A DNA stretch of 64,000 nt, taken from the NCBI RefSeq assembly GCF_014898815.1, contig NW_026515541.1, forward strand, positions 2,294,001-2,358,000, written 5' to 3'. Position numbers and translations under genes: made by a program. How positions within the stretch are numbered: position 1 is the stretch's first letter; every line of letters starts with the position of its first letter. Positions 1-13,200 of this stretch are shown here, in pieces. This DNA is from Panonychus citri. Lineage: Eukaryota > Arthropoda > Arachnida > Trombidiformes > Tetranychidae. The notes below the pieces were generated by a model that did no database searches, had not been told where the DNA came from, and saw only the letters and a list, made by a program, of their open reading frames with translations.

Positions 1-3000
1 TGAATCGAGAGTTAGGTGAGTCACCATTGCGAATACTTAAATAACCATTAGAACAATGGTCGTCATACGAACCCAAGTTAAAAGATTTGAATTTAATTTC
101 AACTCGTTGACCTTTTGGTACAACGATTTTCCATGAACAAGTTTCGAATGGTCCAAGTAAAGATGAATCAATATTACCAGTTGGTTCATAAAATGTACCA
201 CCACAAATCGGTCTCACTGTAATGTTGAACCCTTTTAGTTCGGTTGATAAGCCGCCATAGTTGAAGAATGTGATCAACGATTGATTACCATGGAGAGTGA
301 ATAGTTTTTCTTTTGAATCGCAAACTATTCTATTGATTTTCCAAGCTTTTTGATGGTCGAAACTATAATCATAAAAAGAGACTCCGTTCTTATTAGTACA
401 TTTTTCATGTGACGAGGACTTAACATCCATCTCATTGATTTCGACTTGTAATTGAGTTCCAATGGGACTTGAAATGGCCCAACTACAATTGACACCATCT
501 GGATAAAAACTTGAGAGTAACGTTGTATTTTGGTTCATTTTAAGACTCGCAGTGTATTTACATGGGTGATTAAAATCAGCAATAAGTGGAGGTGCAATGT
601 CACTTTGGAACGATGTCCAGCTCAATAAGAATCTAGAAATGTAAAAGTTTGGCTTGAAATGGACATAGGCGATTGAAGGAGTTGTGTAAATTGGATTGTC
701 ATCAGCACGATAACCACAAAACTGACCGAGAATCGAGCTGTTCTCTGATGGACCATCATAAATTGTGACACTTGAATTAGTACATGAGCCGTTGAACGAA
801 TCGTCAAGAATATCAATTGATTCCAATTTAAACTTAATCTTATTAAAGTCACTGGTCTTAATTGTCCAACTTTGATTGTTTTCTGATGAAAATAATCTTG
901 GATAAGCAAATGACCCAATTTTACCAGAGTCCGAGTTAATTTTCACATCTTTGATTGTTTTGTATGAAGCTTTGAATCCAGAAGCTGAACCATTAGCATG
1001 AGATTTAAATCTAATCCATAGACTTGGATAATATTGAGTCGAGTTTAATTGAGGTAAATTTGATCCACAAAATCGGCCAATGAGTTTACCTGATTCATTT
1101 TCTTCTCGAATCTCCAAATGATCCAAAGCACAGAATTGATCATATTGAATATCAAATGAATGAAACTTCAATGAGATTAGATTGCCTGGAGCAAGATTAA
1201 TTTTCCAAACACAAGTTCGAGAGGGAGGATAATCGTTTGGATATTCTGGTGAACTAATTGTTCCTTCCCAACTGTTTAGTTCATATGAACATGAATCAAC
1301 ATACTGAGAGTACAAAACTTTGAACAAAACATGACCTCTAACAGAGACCTTAAATGATTTACCTAAAATGTGAGATGGTAACACAGAAGAAGAGCTATTG
1401 TATCGAATGGTTCTTGTTGGATAATTCGAGCCTTCGTCTTGCAACTCTATGTAACTTCCAGATTGCGATTTTATAGCAAAATCGACAAACGTTAAAAGGC
1501 TCTTGTTGAACGAGCCAATGGAAACAAAGTCATAGATACACAAAAAGTTTTCATTATTTTCTGATTTCGGTTGATGAGCAGAATGACTCAGTTCCGTTAA
1601 AGAACCATAAATGTACTCTTTTGAGCGACAGATTGGCTGAATATTGGCCTTAAAACCTCGTCCTTTGTGCCAGCTTTTTGAAAAGTATACAATTTTTATT
1701 GCATTATCGAAAATAGATCTAAATGAAGTATTTGGTAATGAGTTACCACAGAATCGACCAAGTTCCAAACCTCGCATATTCAAAAGACTCACATAGTGTT
1801 CGGTACAATTGACTGACCAGGGTATATCGAGATCTTCAAACGTAATTTTGATGAATGTATTCCTGAAATCGTCTTGTGGATACCAATTACAATTGATCGG
1901 TCCAGAAAATCGATTCGGATAACTAGGTGATGAAATTGAACTCTCAGTTGACGGATAGATAATATGACAATCATTTGTTGTAGTCGAAAAAAATAATCTA
2001 AGTCCTTTTCCATTGAACATATCATCGACTTGAAAAAATATCGTAACTTGATTTCTGATTGACGTGATTTTCAATCTCTTTAGGAGACGACCAGCTAAGT
2101 AAACAAGGCGATGTGACCTTGTGCTCGGTCCATCAAATATCTGCAATGAGTCACCTTCCTCAATATGATATTCATTTATGAAGATTTTGATGATATCACT
2201 TGGTTTACCATGAATAGTCCACAGACAATTAAGTCCGTTTGGATAAGAATCAGGATAATTTGGAGAGAACAATTCACCTTCACTTTCATGAATGTCACCT
2301 CCACATCCAACTAGTTTCCACTCTAATCGGAAATATGATTGATTATCAGGATTAAGATTAACAAAGTTAACCTGTACTTGATTTTCAGTGATTAAAATTG
2401 GGTCGCAATCTGTGTAATCAACTGATTGACAGAAGGTTTTGGTTGATTGATTACCAATAAATGATAAGTAACTTGATGAACATGATGAATCAACTGATTT
2501 AAACTTTTCAATAACCAAACTTATATTGTTTCCTTTTGGTACTTTAATTGTCCAAGAGCAATTAAGAACCTTTGAGCTCTGGTTGATTGGACTCTCTATT
2601 GATCCACTTATACCTTCAATGAAATTATTACAATCAATTTGATAAGAAAATTTAAAACCTTTGACATAACTTGTTGATTCATTTGTGATCAACTTGATTG
2701 TCAACTCGTTGCCTCTTGAAGTAATTAAATTATTATCAAGCTGTTTCTGATTGCAAGCAACTAATAGTTGAGAGTCTTGATCAGTTGGTCCATCGTAAAT
2801 GATTAACACATTTTGAGTACAATTAAGAGAAGAATCTAATTCCAAATCAGTTAGATTAACAACCAAACGAGATCCATCCGATGTTTTAATCTTCCAAAGA
2901 CATTCACCAGGAACATTGAATGGATTAGGATAATTCGGCGAGGTCACAATTCCGTTTGGTGAATTCAAAACACCACCACACTTGCCATTAGATTTACCAT

Positions 3001-3507
3001 CAGCAATATTAGCATCAGAATAGAACCGACTTGATTTAACTTTACGTTCATCACGACAAGAAGATCCACTGAGGCCCGAATTACATGATTGTGTATCATT
3101 TTTCGATTTCTTCATCAAAAAATGAAAGCGAAACATTTAAGTTCTGTTTATTTAACATAGTGGAAAACTTATCTATTACTTACATTTATGGATTCGGGTT
3201 TCGACGTCTTTTGCAATTTCGGGTTTAATAAATCAAATGGATTGGTTCTTTGTAGAAACCTCAACTTAGTAATGTTCAAACTTTGATCGCAGTTTTCAAT
3301 TGATTGTTTAGCACTGGATAAGAAAAAATTGTATAATTATTGATTAGATACTATTTTTCAATGAAAAAATAGGATTTCGAAACTCAGATGAGATAAAATC
3401 ATATCTTTCACTTACTCGAGTTTTTTTGAACATGATAAAGACTTTGTATGGTTTAGGTAGAGTAAATTTAACGATAGAAGAATAAAGCAATTGCGAATTG
3501 AAGCCAT
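1..3507 (-). CDS. Secreted multi-CUB protein, copy 1 (partial, 3' end outside window)
   Basis: Hand-built exons are 3507-3416, 3313-3184 and 3109-1, the last running off the window edge. Exon 1 (92 bases) starts MASIRNCFILLSLN and encodes a hydrophobic signal peptide. The phases join cleanly (92+130 bases gives phase 0). Exon 3 uses the AAG|AAATCG acceptor, and I saw no in-frame stop in it. The protein is a chain of CUB domains: CGG starts, YP and C-W motifs, D-Y/L-L-I acidic calcium-site-like segments and G-F ends. CUB domains bind proteins or carbohydrates outside the cell; no enzyme domain is visible. It is a near copy of the gene at 7287-13800: position 1 matches about 10312. Flanks are almost identical, but about 1290-2280 is strongly diverged. 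An ATG at 3136 lies in frame but the splice model places it inside an intron. Function unknown. Confidence 0.8.
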
Positions 3508-3690
3508 CACTTCTATGATCAGAGAATAGTGACCAAGTTAATTTAAGAAAATAAACTTTACCGGCAAGTCGAAATTCTCTTCAAAAACTTGATTTCAAGT
3601 TTCAGGTTCCACAAAAAAGTTTTCTCATCACTAACCATGAAATTAAACTCGATCCTTTCCAAGGTTACACAAGGTGTAAGATAATTTCTA

Positions 3691-4404
3691 TACTATTAAT
3701 AGTAGTTAATAATAAGATGACTGGATCAAAAATTTTCAGAGAATCTTTTTGGCGCGAAAATTTTGAAAGTCTAATTAATTAAATTTTATGAATGTTTTGA
3801 TCATTAATGATTTAATTTGATACTTTGCACACAAATTTAAGGCCTCGAGGGCTTCCATTAAACTTTTCAGTATCTACAGAAAAAGAAAATTCGGTAAGGA
3901 CCAAGATGTTGTGTTAAAGGAGGAGCCTCTTCCTTTTCCCCTTCCCCCTTAGCAACGGGAATATAAAAAAATTCAAAAATATAAGTGAAGGTAAATCAAC
4001 ACTGACTAAAATGATAATTTATTAATTGTGAATTAGATGAACAAGTCGTATTCATCTAATAATTATTTGTTATGGTGATGAAGATGATTAAATGATTTTA
4101 GTTTAATTAAAACTTGGTGATTAAGATGATGATCAAATTGATGATTAAGTTGTGACAAAAATTAGGTAAGGTTCAATTGATAATCTTGCAGCAATGTTTA
4201 AGGTATCATATGGTACAATGCATCATATTGTTAAGGACTTGTTAGGCATGAGAAAGTTGACCTAAAGGAAAGTACCTCATGATTTGTCCCAAAAAGTCCA
4301 AAAAGCAAACGTGTTGAGCTGGAAGGTTAGGTTCTGTGCTATCCCCTGAATCGAGAACTGATTCCCTAGAGTGAGTGTCTGACCCGAAAGAACTATCCGA
4401 ATGG
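3691..4404. other. Intergenic region upstream of CUB copy 1
   Basis: Sequence similarity to the region upstream of CUB copy 2 ends near 3690. The rest is AT-rich and I see no gene in it. An isolated 76-codon minus-strand frame overlapping the mariner relic is an antisense shadow. Confidence 0.5.
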
Positions 4405-4870
4405 TCAACTAGCGATAAAAGACACCCAAAGATTATGGCTAGTATTTTTTGGTCAGCAGATGGTATAATCACTACTTTTTGTCTTTTTCAAGGTACAACA
4501 GTTAATGCTGAACTATATAGAAGTCAATTGTAAGAAGTCGAACCACTGGTCAGACTCCCGCGGGGAAAGAAACCACTTTTCTTCCAAGACAATGCGAAAT
4601 CCTATAAAGTCAAGGCTACGATGGATTTTATCAAGGAATTAGGCTGGTTTACAATTAGAAAACCCCCCATATTCACCTGACCGAGCCCCATCTCATGTTT
4701 GTTCAAAAATTTGAAAAATTCCTACGCGGGAAACGCTATCAATCGGTTGAGGCCGTCAGGACGGCTGTAACTAAGCTTTTTCATTCTTGGTTTAATGCGG
4801 GGCTAGAAGTACTTGCTTCTCGCTAACAAAAATGTATGCCTAATGCGCTTAAGTAGCAATTATTTTTTCA
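4405..4870 (+). mobile_element. Degenerate mariner-like transposase (C-terminal half)
   Basis: Broken frames read in order: MASIFWSADGII, then GTTVNAELYRSQL, a damaged stretch, FFQDNAKSYKVKATMDFI, then PYSPDRAPSHLMF and FLRGKRYQSVEAV. These follow the order of the mariner transposase catalytic core. The DNA(K/R) block carries the second catalytic Asp. The SPD-AP-S block normally ends in the third catalytic Asp but here has His. Stops and frameshifts interrupt the frame, so it is an inactive relic. The N-terminal half and clear terminal repeats were not found. Confidence 0.8.
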
Positions 4871-4881
4871 TCCATTGAAGA

Positions 4882-5049
4882 TTGCAGGAAGTTGTTCTTA
4901 CGCAAGCGTACTTACTGCTGAACAAAAACTCAACCTGTTCACCATTTGGTACCGGGCTTACAGGCACTCTGTGAACAATACTTGGGCATTCAGTGAAATC
5001 CAGCTCTTTCGTATTCTGGGTCTAACTAGATATTACCCAATCTAACGAA
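4882..5049 (+). other. Short open stretch of unknown origin
   Basis: A 55-codon open frame directly after the mariner relic reads AGSCSYASVLTAEQKLN and later FSEIQLFRILGL before a stop. It has no ATG start or splice context that I can support. It may be another transposon fragment. I do not recognise it. Confidence 0.2.
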
Positions 5050-5530
5050 TCTATGATATTTAGCAAACAGTCAATTACATCTTCATTGCCACGTTGAAAG
5101 GCTCAATGGTCACGTGGTTTTTCAGCAGGTTTGATCATAATTGATGGATTGCTTTGATTTAGTTGATTTGATTGAACTGATTATTATTGGCATTAGAATC
5201 CAAAGGTTCAGGTCTAGAATGCATCGTAATTAAGAGATGGAACAAAAATAACCAATAAAAACCAGTTATCTTATTGAAGTTTGAATCACCATTATCAACA
5301 TCATCATTCTTGCAGCAATAGTTATCTACATCATTTCCGATTAGTCAAACAATAAAAAGTATAATAAAATTATAATGTTTCCGAGGAATAATTGTTTTAA
5401 ACATTTCTGTAGGAAGCATATAATCAACAAGTATTAATTAGTGCATAAAATAAAAATTATTAGGGATTACAATAAGTATTACAATACAGGGCAATTCAGC
5501 TATCTTTACCGATGTTTTTTGCGATTATTA

Positions 5531-5624
5531 ACAAGACAATGACAGCTTATTGGTAGTGTATTAAGAAGCTACCAATAAGCTGCCATATCAGCATTATTTA
5601 CAAGTCCAATGGCAGCTTATTGGT
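5531..5624. repeat. Inverted and direct repeat cluster
   Basis: CAGCTTATTGGTAG at 5543-5556 is followed after 12 bases by its perfect reverse complement at 5569-5582. A third, direct copy of the arm (CAGCTTATTGGTA) lies at about 5613-5625. The words before the first and third copies also match (ACAAG, then CAATG). The first two copies could form a 14 bp stem. It may be the end of a small transposon or a hairpin; neither is proven. Confidence 0.6.
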
Positions 5625-5811
5625 AATGATAACTGGCCGACAATTTAGGTTAAAAGGTGATTACCCTGTTAGTTCATCGTCTCGAATTAAGAAAATCAAT
5701 AAGAATCAAGTTAACAAAATCGAATTTATTCAACTTAATAGTTGGAACAGTTGAAAGAATTGAATAAGGTAATAGAATAAATGAAGATAATTGAAAACAG
5801 AGGCACAAAAA

Positions 5812-6290
5812 TTAATTGTCAAAATTGTCGGCGATGTAAGTTTTTGCAGTAACCACGCGTTCATCAAATAAGGTTCCTTCCAGGCGTTTTTTTCTTTCCA
5901 ACGATCTGGCTAATTTTCTCCTTGTTTGGGTGATGGTGAAAGTAGCATGGAGAGGGATGTGGTCGGACGGCAGCAGGGGAAGTGTCAAATCTGGTTCAAT
6001 TTGGGTTATGTTGTCCGAAAAACTGAAGAAGCACTGGGCACATATGTTGGCTTATCATGAATAGGTTTTAAACCGAAATCCCTTAACATGAAGTTCAAAC
6101 GCTTCGAATTCGGAGCACCATCTTCACTAAAAAATGTATTCTCAATATTGAAGTCGCCGACCAAAATCAAACCATTCACTGGTTTGATATCGAGGTTTCT
6201 TTGGTCGTAACCTCCAAAGGTCAATAAATCGAGACCTGCGTGAACTTTTGGTAGCCATTCATACCATGGAAGGTCTATGGTAAGTATTTA
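5812..6290 (-). mobile_element. Non-LTR retrotransposon endonuclease remnant
   Basis: The minus strand reads LPWYEWLPKVHAGLDLLTF, then NGLILVGDFNIEN, LRDFGLKPIHDKPTYV and, after a frame break, PDLTLPLLPSDHIPLHATF. GDFN and SDH are hallmark motifs of the endonuclease/exonuclease/phosphatase domain of LINE-type elements. The frame breaks near 6010: one base appears to be missing from a T run, so the SDH half is in another frame. No reverse transcriptase follows; the frame ends at 5812. This is a fragment of a dead element. Confidence 0.7.
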
Positions 6291-6329
6291 TGTAGCCTAA
6301 TTTAAATTTACCAAGAGTAAAAATTGCAG

Positions 6330-6668
6330 CGTTATAAAAACACTTCGGCCCAATATCAACTTTTTGAGGAGACAAGGTTGACAAGGCATTTTGCTACAAA
6401 TAAGAGTATGGGAAGCAATCACGCGAATCTTTGGATATTCATTGAGATAATAATTCAACACCAAAACATTTTTGAAACTAATCTTTTTATGGCCTCGTTC
6501 GGTGCAACAATTAACGTTACTGAGCGGAAAACTCTGAACATAAATCGTCGAATTCAAAACTTGACCGCAGAGTATTCTTTAGGCCATTTGACTCCGTTCG
6601 AATTCATTGATAAGATAAAATACTACACAAAATTATCAGATTCTAATCGAATTTCAATTGTCGATTAA
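6330..6668 (+). mobile_element. MULE/FLYWCH-type transposase tail remnant
   Basis: The frame reads NKSMGSNHANLWIFIEI, then ERKTLNINRRIQNLTAEYS and FEFIDKIKYY before the stop. The pattern N-H-N-W-F-I followed by R-I-N-L-Y and a closing D-I-Y block resembles the C-terminal part of MULE-type transposases and the FLYWCH proteins derived from them. The catalytic part is absent. It could also be the last exon of a domesticated gene, but nothing upstream supports that. Confidence 0.45.
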
Positions 6669-7286
6669 GGCCAAAGTTTCTGAAGCGGAAAAAAAGGGTG
6701 CGCGTTGTTTATACTTGTGCGCAGAAGATACTTTTATATCCTAATTTATCATGAATTATAATAAAGTACCATTTTCATCTCTGTAATTAAACTACTATAG
6801 TATCCCTATGAGTTTTTCCATGTTAATTTGATTGAGATCGAAGCGCCCTCAATTTTGCTCAATTGATTTTTGCGCAGGTGTCATTTGCTCAGTTGACTTA
6901 TTGCTCACCAGTCTTTTGCTTAGCTGATACCAGATCTGTTGAATCGTTAGCACCATGATGTTTCAATAAATTGCTCAAAGTGAAATCACAACTGTAAATT
7001 GAAAGAGAGACGTATTACATAAATGATTTAAAGATTAAGGGTAGGTTCTATTTGTCAGGTCACATTTTTACTAGACTTTTTTCAAATTCTTCTGAGTGGT
7101 TGAGAGGCCGAGGCACCACTACTGACATCGATACTTCGAAAGTCCAGATCCTTCTAAAATGTTATATGTAACATTATTAGCTTGTTTCTTCTAGTAAATT
7201 TAGTGTGTAAGAACTTTAAAAGAACTATATTCACAGATTTTTATGCTAATAACTGTCAAATTTATTAGATAGATAGCAAAGTTGAA
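6669..7286. other. Intergenic region downstream of CUB copy 2
   Basis: AT-rich sequence after the 3' end of the CUB copy 2 gene. One GC-richer patch near 7094-7145 looks weakly like a tRNA or tRNA-derived SINE but cannot be folded convincingly. I see no gene. Confidence 0.4.
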
Positions 7287-10200
7287 TTATTGAGATTGAA
7301 TTATTCGATAATCGAAGGTAAATCCCTTCGACAAACTAGCCTTATTTGACATCGAAATAATCTTTAAACTTCCTTTAGACGATATATGTTTAGGGGAGTT
7401 CTTAGAACAATATCTCCGAACCAGATTTCCTTTAACTGTGGCACTTTTCTTCACCAGCTCTAGATAATTACCATCACAGGACTCTTCAGAATCAATGTCG
7501 AAATGCTTAAAATGCACATGGATCGTATCATTTGGTTCTTCTCCCTTAAAAGTCCATTCGCAATAATTGATACCGTAGTAATTTGGATAATCAGGACTTT
7601 CGATAGTTCCATTTCCTCTTTTATCAATGGTTAATTGACAATATTTCGTTACATAGTAATCGAATCCATCTCCCCGACGATCATCTCCGTCTGAATGGAA
7701 TATAAGTTGACCTCTATTCTCCTTGAAGATGATCGACCCTGGTGAATTGTACCCACAATATCGACCGAAATGATGCCAAGAGTTGTTTCTCCATTCATTG
7801 ATATCGAGATAATCTTTAGAACAATTAACTGAGTCTTCGATTTCAAATCGATTGACAAAAGTCAAATTAAGTTGGGACATGGGATCGACTTCTAATATTG
7901 ATTCACAATGTTGATCAGCTTTGTAAGGGGAAAGAGCTCGTGCGTAGTTTTCGTGACCACTTGTTCTGTATCCACCACAAGTGCTTTTTATCGTTTTTAT
8001 GTTAAACATGAACCCTTTTCTTGGTGTGTCTTTGTCACTCTTGAATACGATTGAAATGCCACTTTTATATGTCCATATGAATGGTGGTTTGTTTTTGGAA
8101 CAATATCGACCGAGTTTATTCAATCCTCGTGCATCAAACTCATAGATTTCTAAATAATCTTTCGAGCAGTCGTCTTCAAGTTCAAATGATCTAAAGTCGA
8201 GCTGTATTTGTGTATTAGTTTCACCATAATCTTGATTGATAAGAGTCCAAACGCAAACTGTATCAAGCGGATAGTTTTCATCAGGCCAACCTGGTGATGT
8301 TACATTACTTTCACCTGAACTCAAGGATCCACCACATTTACTCATGTGATAAGTGGCTTCGAACCCGCGATAACCTCGAGTACGATTGAAAGAGGCACTG
8401 AGGAGATTATAGTATGAAAATGAAACAGGATAAATAGCTGTTATCACCTCAGAACTGTTTCCACACAATTCAAGATTTGCGATTGGTAAAAGTGAACCTG
8501 AAATTAAAGTATTATTGTAATAAAAATTAGTAAATATTGATTTCGATTGAAAACAAACCTTGAGCAAATCCAAGTGTAATTTTTCCATCAGAGCAAATTG
8601 AATCATTTTCAGCTGATCCCAATACCTCAATCTTCTCAAATGTTATCCAAGGTGTAACTTTATCGTTTGCTGGTATCAGAATAGAAACAAGTTCATTGGA
8701 ATCCAATTAAAGGTTCGAATCTTCATATGTATTAATACTTACAGCCTAAATTCTCATCTGTTGCAGCTTCAATAAACCAAACACATGAAATTCTAGAATC
8801 ATCAATGGCTGGGAAAAGTTTTCGAAATGATCGAAGTTGAATCGGAGTTAATTATTCCACCACATTCTATATCATTGAATATAACGATTCGATAATTTCA
8901 TTATAAGGCTCTTATGTTAGACCTTCGAGTAACTTTACCTGTTGGTCTATCTTTACTGTATTCAGCTCTAAAACCTTGACCAGAATCTAGACCAGAATGA
9001 GTTTCAAAGTAAACTACAAGTACGTTGTTTGGAGATTCAATTACATAATTAGTGGGCTTTGATTCACAAGGAAGTGTAAAATTGTTTGGTGTCATTGCCA
9101 AGCTGAAAAATGACTTGGATTTTATCAATATATCAGGATTGTAATCGATTAGTATTTTATCAAGGCATAAGTTATCAGCTGATTTTAGATTGTAATTTGT
9201 AAAGTTGAGAGTGATTCTTTTATCAGGTTGACCGATGAAAGCAAATGTGCAATTTCTAGGACCTGGATAGATGCCAGGGAATCGAGGAGAGCTAATAACT
9301 CCTGAGTCTTCTGACCAAAATACATCACAATCCGCTGATAATATCAGAAAATAAAGACAATAACGGGATTAGAAAATGGAGTAATTCTGATATTAATAAA
9401 CTTACCATCCACAGTATAATCGAACCAAACCCAGAAACCTTTACCAGCGATCACGGAATCTGATTTGAAGACCATGAATAGTTGATTGACATTAGGTCTC
9501 ATGATATCTCCCTCAGATTCTTGTGTACCACATACTTTACTGAGAAGTTTACCCGATGAGTCAAATTCATGAATTGCTAAGTAATCACCTGAGCTACAGT
9601 TCTCATTTGAAGGTAAATCGAATGTTTCAAATTGATAAGTCAACATTTCCGACATTTTTGCTGAGTAAATATAATAATTACATGTTAGGTTAGAATCATA
9701 TGGCTTAGGATAAGATAAACTTTGGATTACGCTTATCTCATGAACAACAAAACTACCACCACAAATATGAAGATTAACTGTTGCCTTGAACGAACTTGAA
9801 CCAGCCCCTCCTTTAGAAAGAAAGTGAATGAACATCCGATTATCTGATGAAATGACACTTGTTGTTCGAGCTATTGGACAGAATCGACCAAGTTTAGGAG
9901 CAACTTGAGTATAACCATCGTGAATATCAATATGAGTCGTATTCAAATTGCATCCAACATCGTGATCTGGTATTTCGAAATCAATTCTAATAACTCTGTT
10001 GATTGGTGCTTTAATGACCCAATAACACTCAGAATATTCGACAGGAGGGTGAGGGTATCCAGGGAGCTGAAGTATAGCCGATGGACTTGATTGGTTTAGT
10101 TCGACGTAAAGTTCACATGGAGTTGAGACTTGTCGATAAGACAAAGAAAATTCCTGCAAGAGATAAAATCGATTCATGAAACAAATTGTTATTAAGTATT

Positions 10201-13200
10201 CAGATTGTGGACTTACAAATTGTTCTGATGCAGGAACATAAGTTGATATGAAAAGTTGATTCGAAGCTGATATTATTTTCTTAGGTAAGTTAGACCCACA
10301 ATAGTGTCCAATGAATCGAGAGTTAGGTGAGTCACCATTGCGAATACTTAAATAACCATTAGAACAATGGTCGTCATACGAACCCAAGTTAAAAGATTTG
10401 AATTTAATTTCAACTCGTTGACCTTTTGGTACAACGATTTTCCATGAACAAGTTTCGAATGGTCCAAGTAAAGACGAATCGATATTACCTGTTGGTCCAT
10501 AAAATGTACCACCACAAATCGGTCTCACTGTTATGTTGAACCCTTTTAGTTCGGTTGATGAGCCGCTATAGTTGAAGAATGTGATCAACGATTGATTGCC
10601 CTGGAGAGTGAATAGTTTTTCTTTTGAATCGCAGACTATTCTATTGATTTTCATAACTTTTTGATGGTCGAAACAATAATCATAAAAAGAGACTCCGTTC
10701 TTATTAGTACATTTTTCATGTGACGGGGACTTAATATCCATCTCATTGATTTCGACTTGTAATTGAGTTCCAATAGGACTCGAAATGGTCCAACTACAAT
10801 TGACACCATCTGGATAAAAACTTGAGAGTAACGTTGTATTTTGGTTCATTTTAAGACTCGCAGTGTATTTACATGGGTGATTAAAATCAGCAATAAGTGG
10901 AGGTGCAATGTCACTTTGGAACGATGTCCAGCTCAACAAGAACCTAGAAATTTGAAAGTTTGGCTTGAAATGGACATAAGCAACTGAAGAAGTTGTGTAA
11001 ATTGGATTGTCATCAGCACGATAACCACAAAACTGACCGAGAATCGAGCTGTTCTCTGATGGACCATCATAAATTGTGACACTTGAATTAGTACATGAGC
11101 TGTCAAACGAATCATCGAGAATATCAATTGATTCCAATTTAAACTTAATCTTATTCAAGTCACTGGTCTTAATTGTCCAACTTTGATTGTTTTCCGATGA
11201 AAATAATCTTGGATAAGCAAATGATCCAATTTTACCAGAATCCGAGCTAATTTTCACATCTTTGATTGTTTTGTATGAAGCTTTGAATCCAGAAGCTGAA
11301 CCATTAGCATGAGATTTAAATCTAATCCATAGACTTGGATAATATTGAGTCGAGTTTAATTGAGGTAAATTTGATCCACAAAATCGGCCAATGAGTTTAC
11401 CTGATTCATTTTCTTCTCGAATCTCCAAATGATCCAAAGCACAGAATTGATCATATTGAATATCAAATGAATGAAACTTCAAAGAAATAAAATTACCTGG
11501 AGCAAGATTAATTTTCCAAACACAAGTTCGAGAAGGAGGATAATCATTCGGATATCCTGGTGAATTTAATGTGCCTTCCCAACTATTCAGTTCATATGAA
11601 CATTTGTTTAAATCTTTATCGTATTTGAAATTGAACATAACTTGACCTTTAGTATGGATATGAAACGGTGCTCCATAAGTCCGAGGCAACGGAAGAGAAG
11701 AGTTATTGTATCGAATTACCTGTAATGAATCATTCGATGTTTGTTCTTGTATCTCAAGGTAACTTCCAGAATTTGAATTGATGGAAAAATCAACAAATTG
11801 TATTCGCGTTTGAGCCGATGGATCGTCAGATACAAAATGATAACTACATGAAGAGCCAACAACATTTGCTGGGTAATATAAGTTTTCGAATTCATGATCA
11901 AAGTTGAATATGTAACGGGTCAAATCACAGTTTATTCCGTAATTGAACTTGAATCCTCGTCCGTTATGTTGACTCTTCGAATAGTAATCAATTAAAATTG
12001 TGTAGCTTGAATTGTACATGATTGGATAATTAGGGAATGAATTACCACAAAATCGAGCAAGTTCCGTTTTCTGAGGAGTTATGAACTTCAAATAATGATC
12101 AGTACAGTTGAGTGACCAGGGAATGTCCAGATCTTCGATTGTGATCACAGGGTAACTTTTTATTGTGTCAATCGACCATTTACATGAATTCTCTTTAACA
12201 AAACGATTCGGGTAACTTGGCGAAGAAATTGAACCTTTGATTGAATGGTGGTCATTGTCACATCGGTAACTTCTTTTTATTTTGTATGATAATCTAAATC
12301 CTTTTCCATTGAAATGCTCATCAACTTCAAAAAATATTGTTACTTGATTTTTGGTTGTTACGATTTTGTTTGGTTCATAGAGACGATCGAAAAAATTTAA
12401 AATTCGAGGTGATCTTGTATTCGGTCCATCAAATATCTGCAAAGAGTCATTTCTCTCAATATGATATTCGTAAATGTAGATTTCGACCTTATGACTTGGT
12501 TTACCATGAATAGTCCACAGACAATTGAGTCCGTTTGGATAAGAATCAGGATAACTTGGAGAAACCAATTCACCTTCACTTTCATGAATGTCACCTCCAC
12601 ATCCAACTAGTTTCCACTCTAATCGGAAATATGATTGATTATCAGGATTAAGATTAACAAAGTTAACCTGTACTTGATTTTCAGTGATTAAAATTTGATC
12701 GAAATCTGTGTAATCAACTGATTGACAGAAGGTTTTGGTTGATTGATTACCAATAAATGATAAGTAACTTGATGAACATGATGAATCAACTGATTTAAAA
12801 TTTTCAATAACCAAACTTATATTGTTTCCTTTTGGTACTTTAATTGTCCAAGAGCAATTAAGACTCTTTGAGCTCTGGTTGATTGGACTCTTTATTGATC
12901 CACTGATGCCCTCAATGAAATTATTACAATCAATTTGATAAGAAAATTTAAAACCTTTGACATAACTTGTTGATTCATTTGTGATTAACTTGATTGTCAA
13001 CTCGTTGCCTCTTGAAGTAATCAAATTATTATCAAGTTGTTTCTGATTACAAGCAACTAATAGTTGAGAGTCTTGATCAGTTGGTCCATCGTAAATGATT
13101 AACACATTTTGAGTACAATTAAGAGAAGAATCTAATTCCAAATCAATTAGATTAACAACCAAACGAGATCCATCTGATGTTCTAATCTTCCAAAGACATT

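Noticed and set aside
622..918. 98-codon minus-strand frame inside CUB copy 1, and its twin at 10933-11127
   Set aside because: Out of frame with the CUB reading frame, and present only because the two copies share sequence. A shadow frame.
7090..7150. tRNA-like patch (GAGTGGTTGAGAGGCCGAGG)
   Set aside because: It recalls the D-arm of Ser/Leu tRNAs, but no acceptor stem, anticodon stem or T-arm with GGTTCGA can be paired. At most a decayed SINE.
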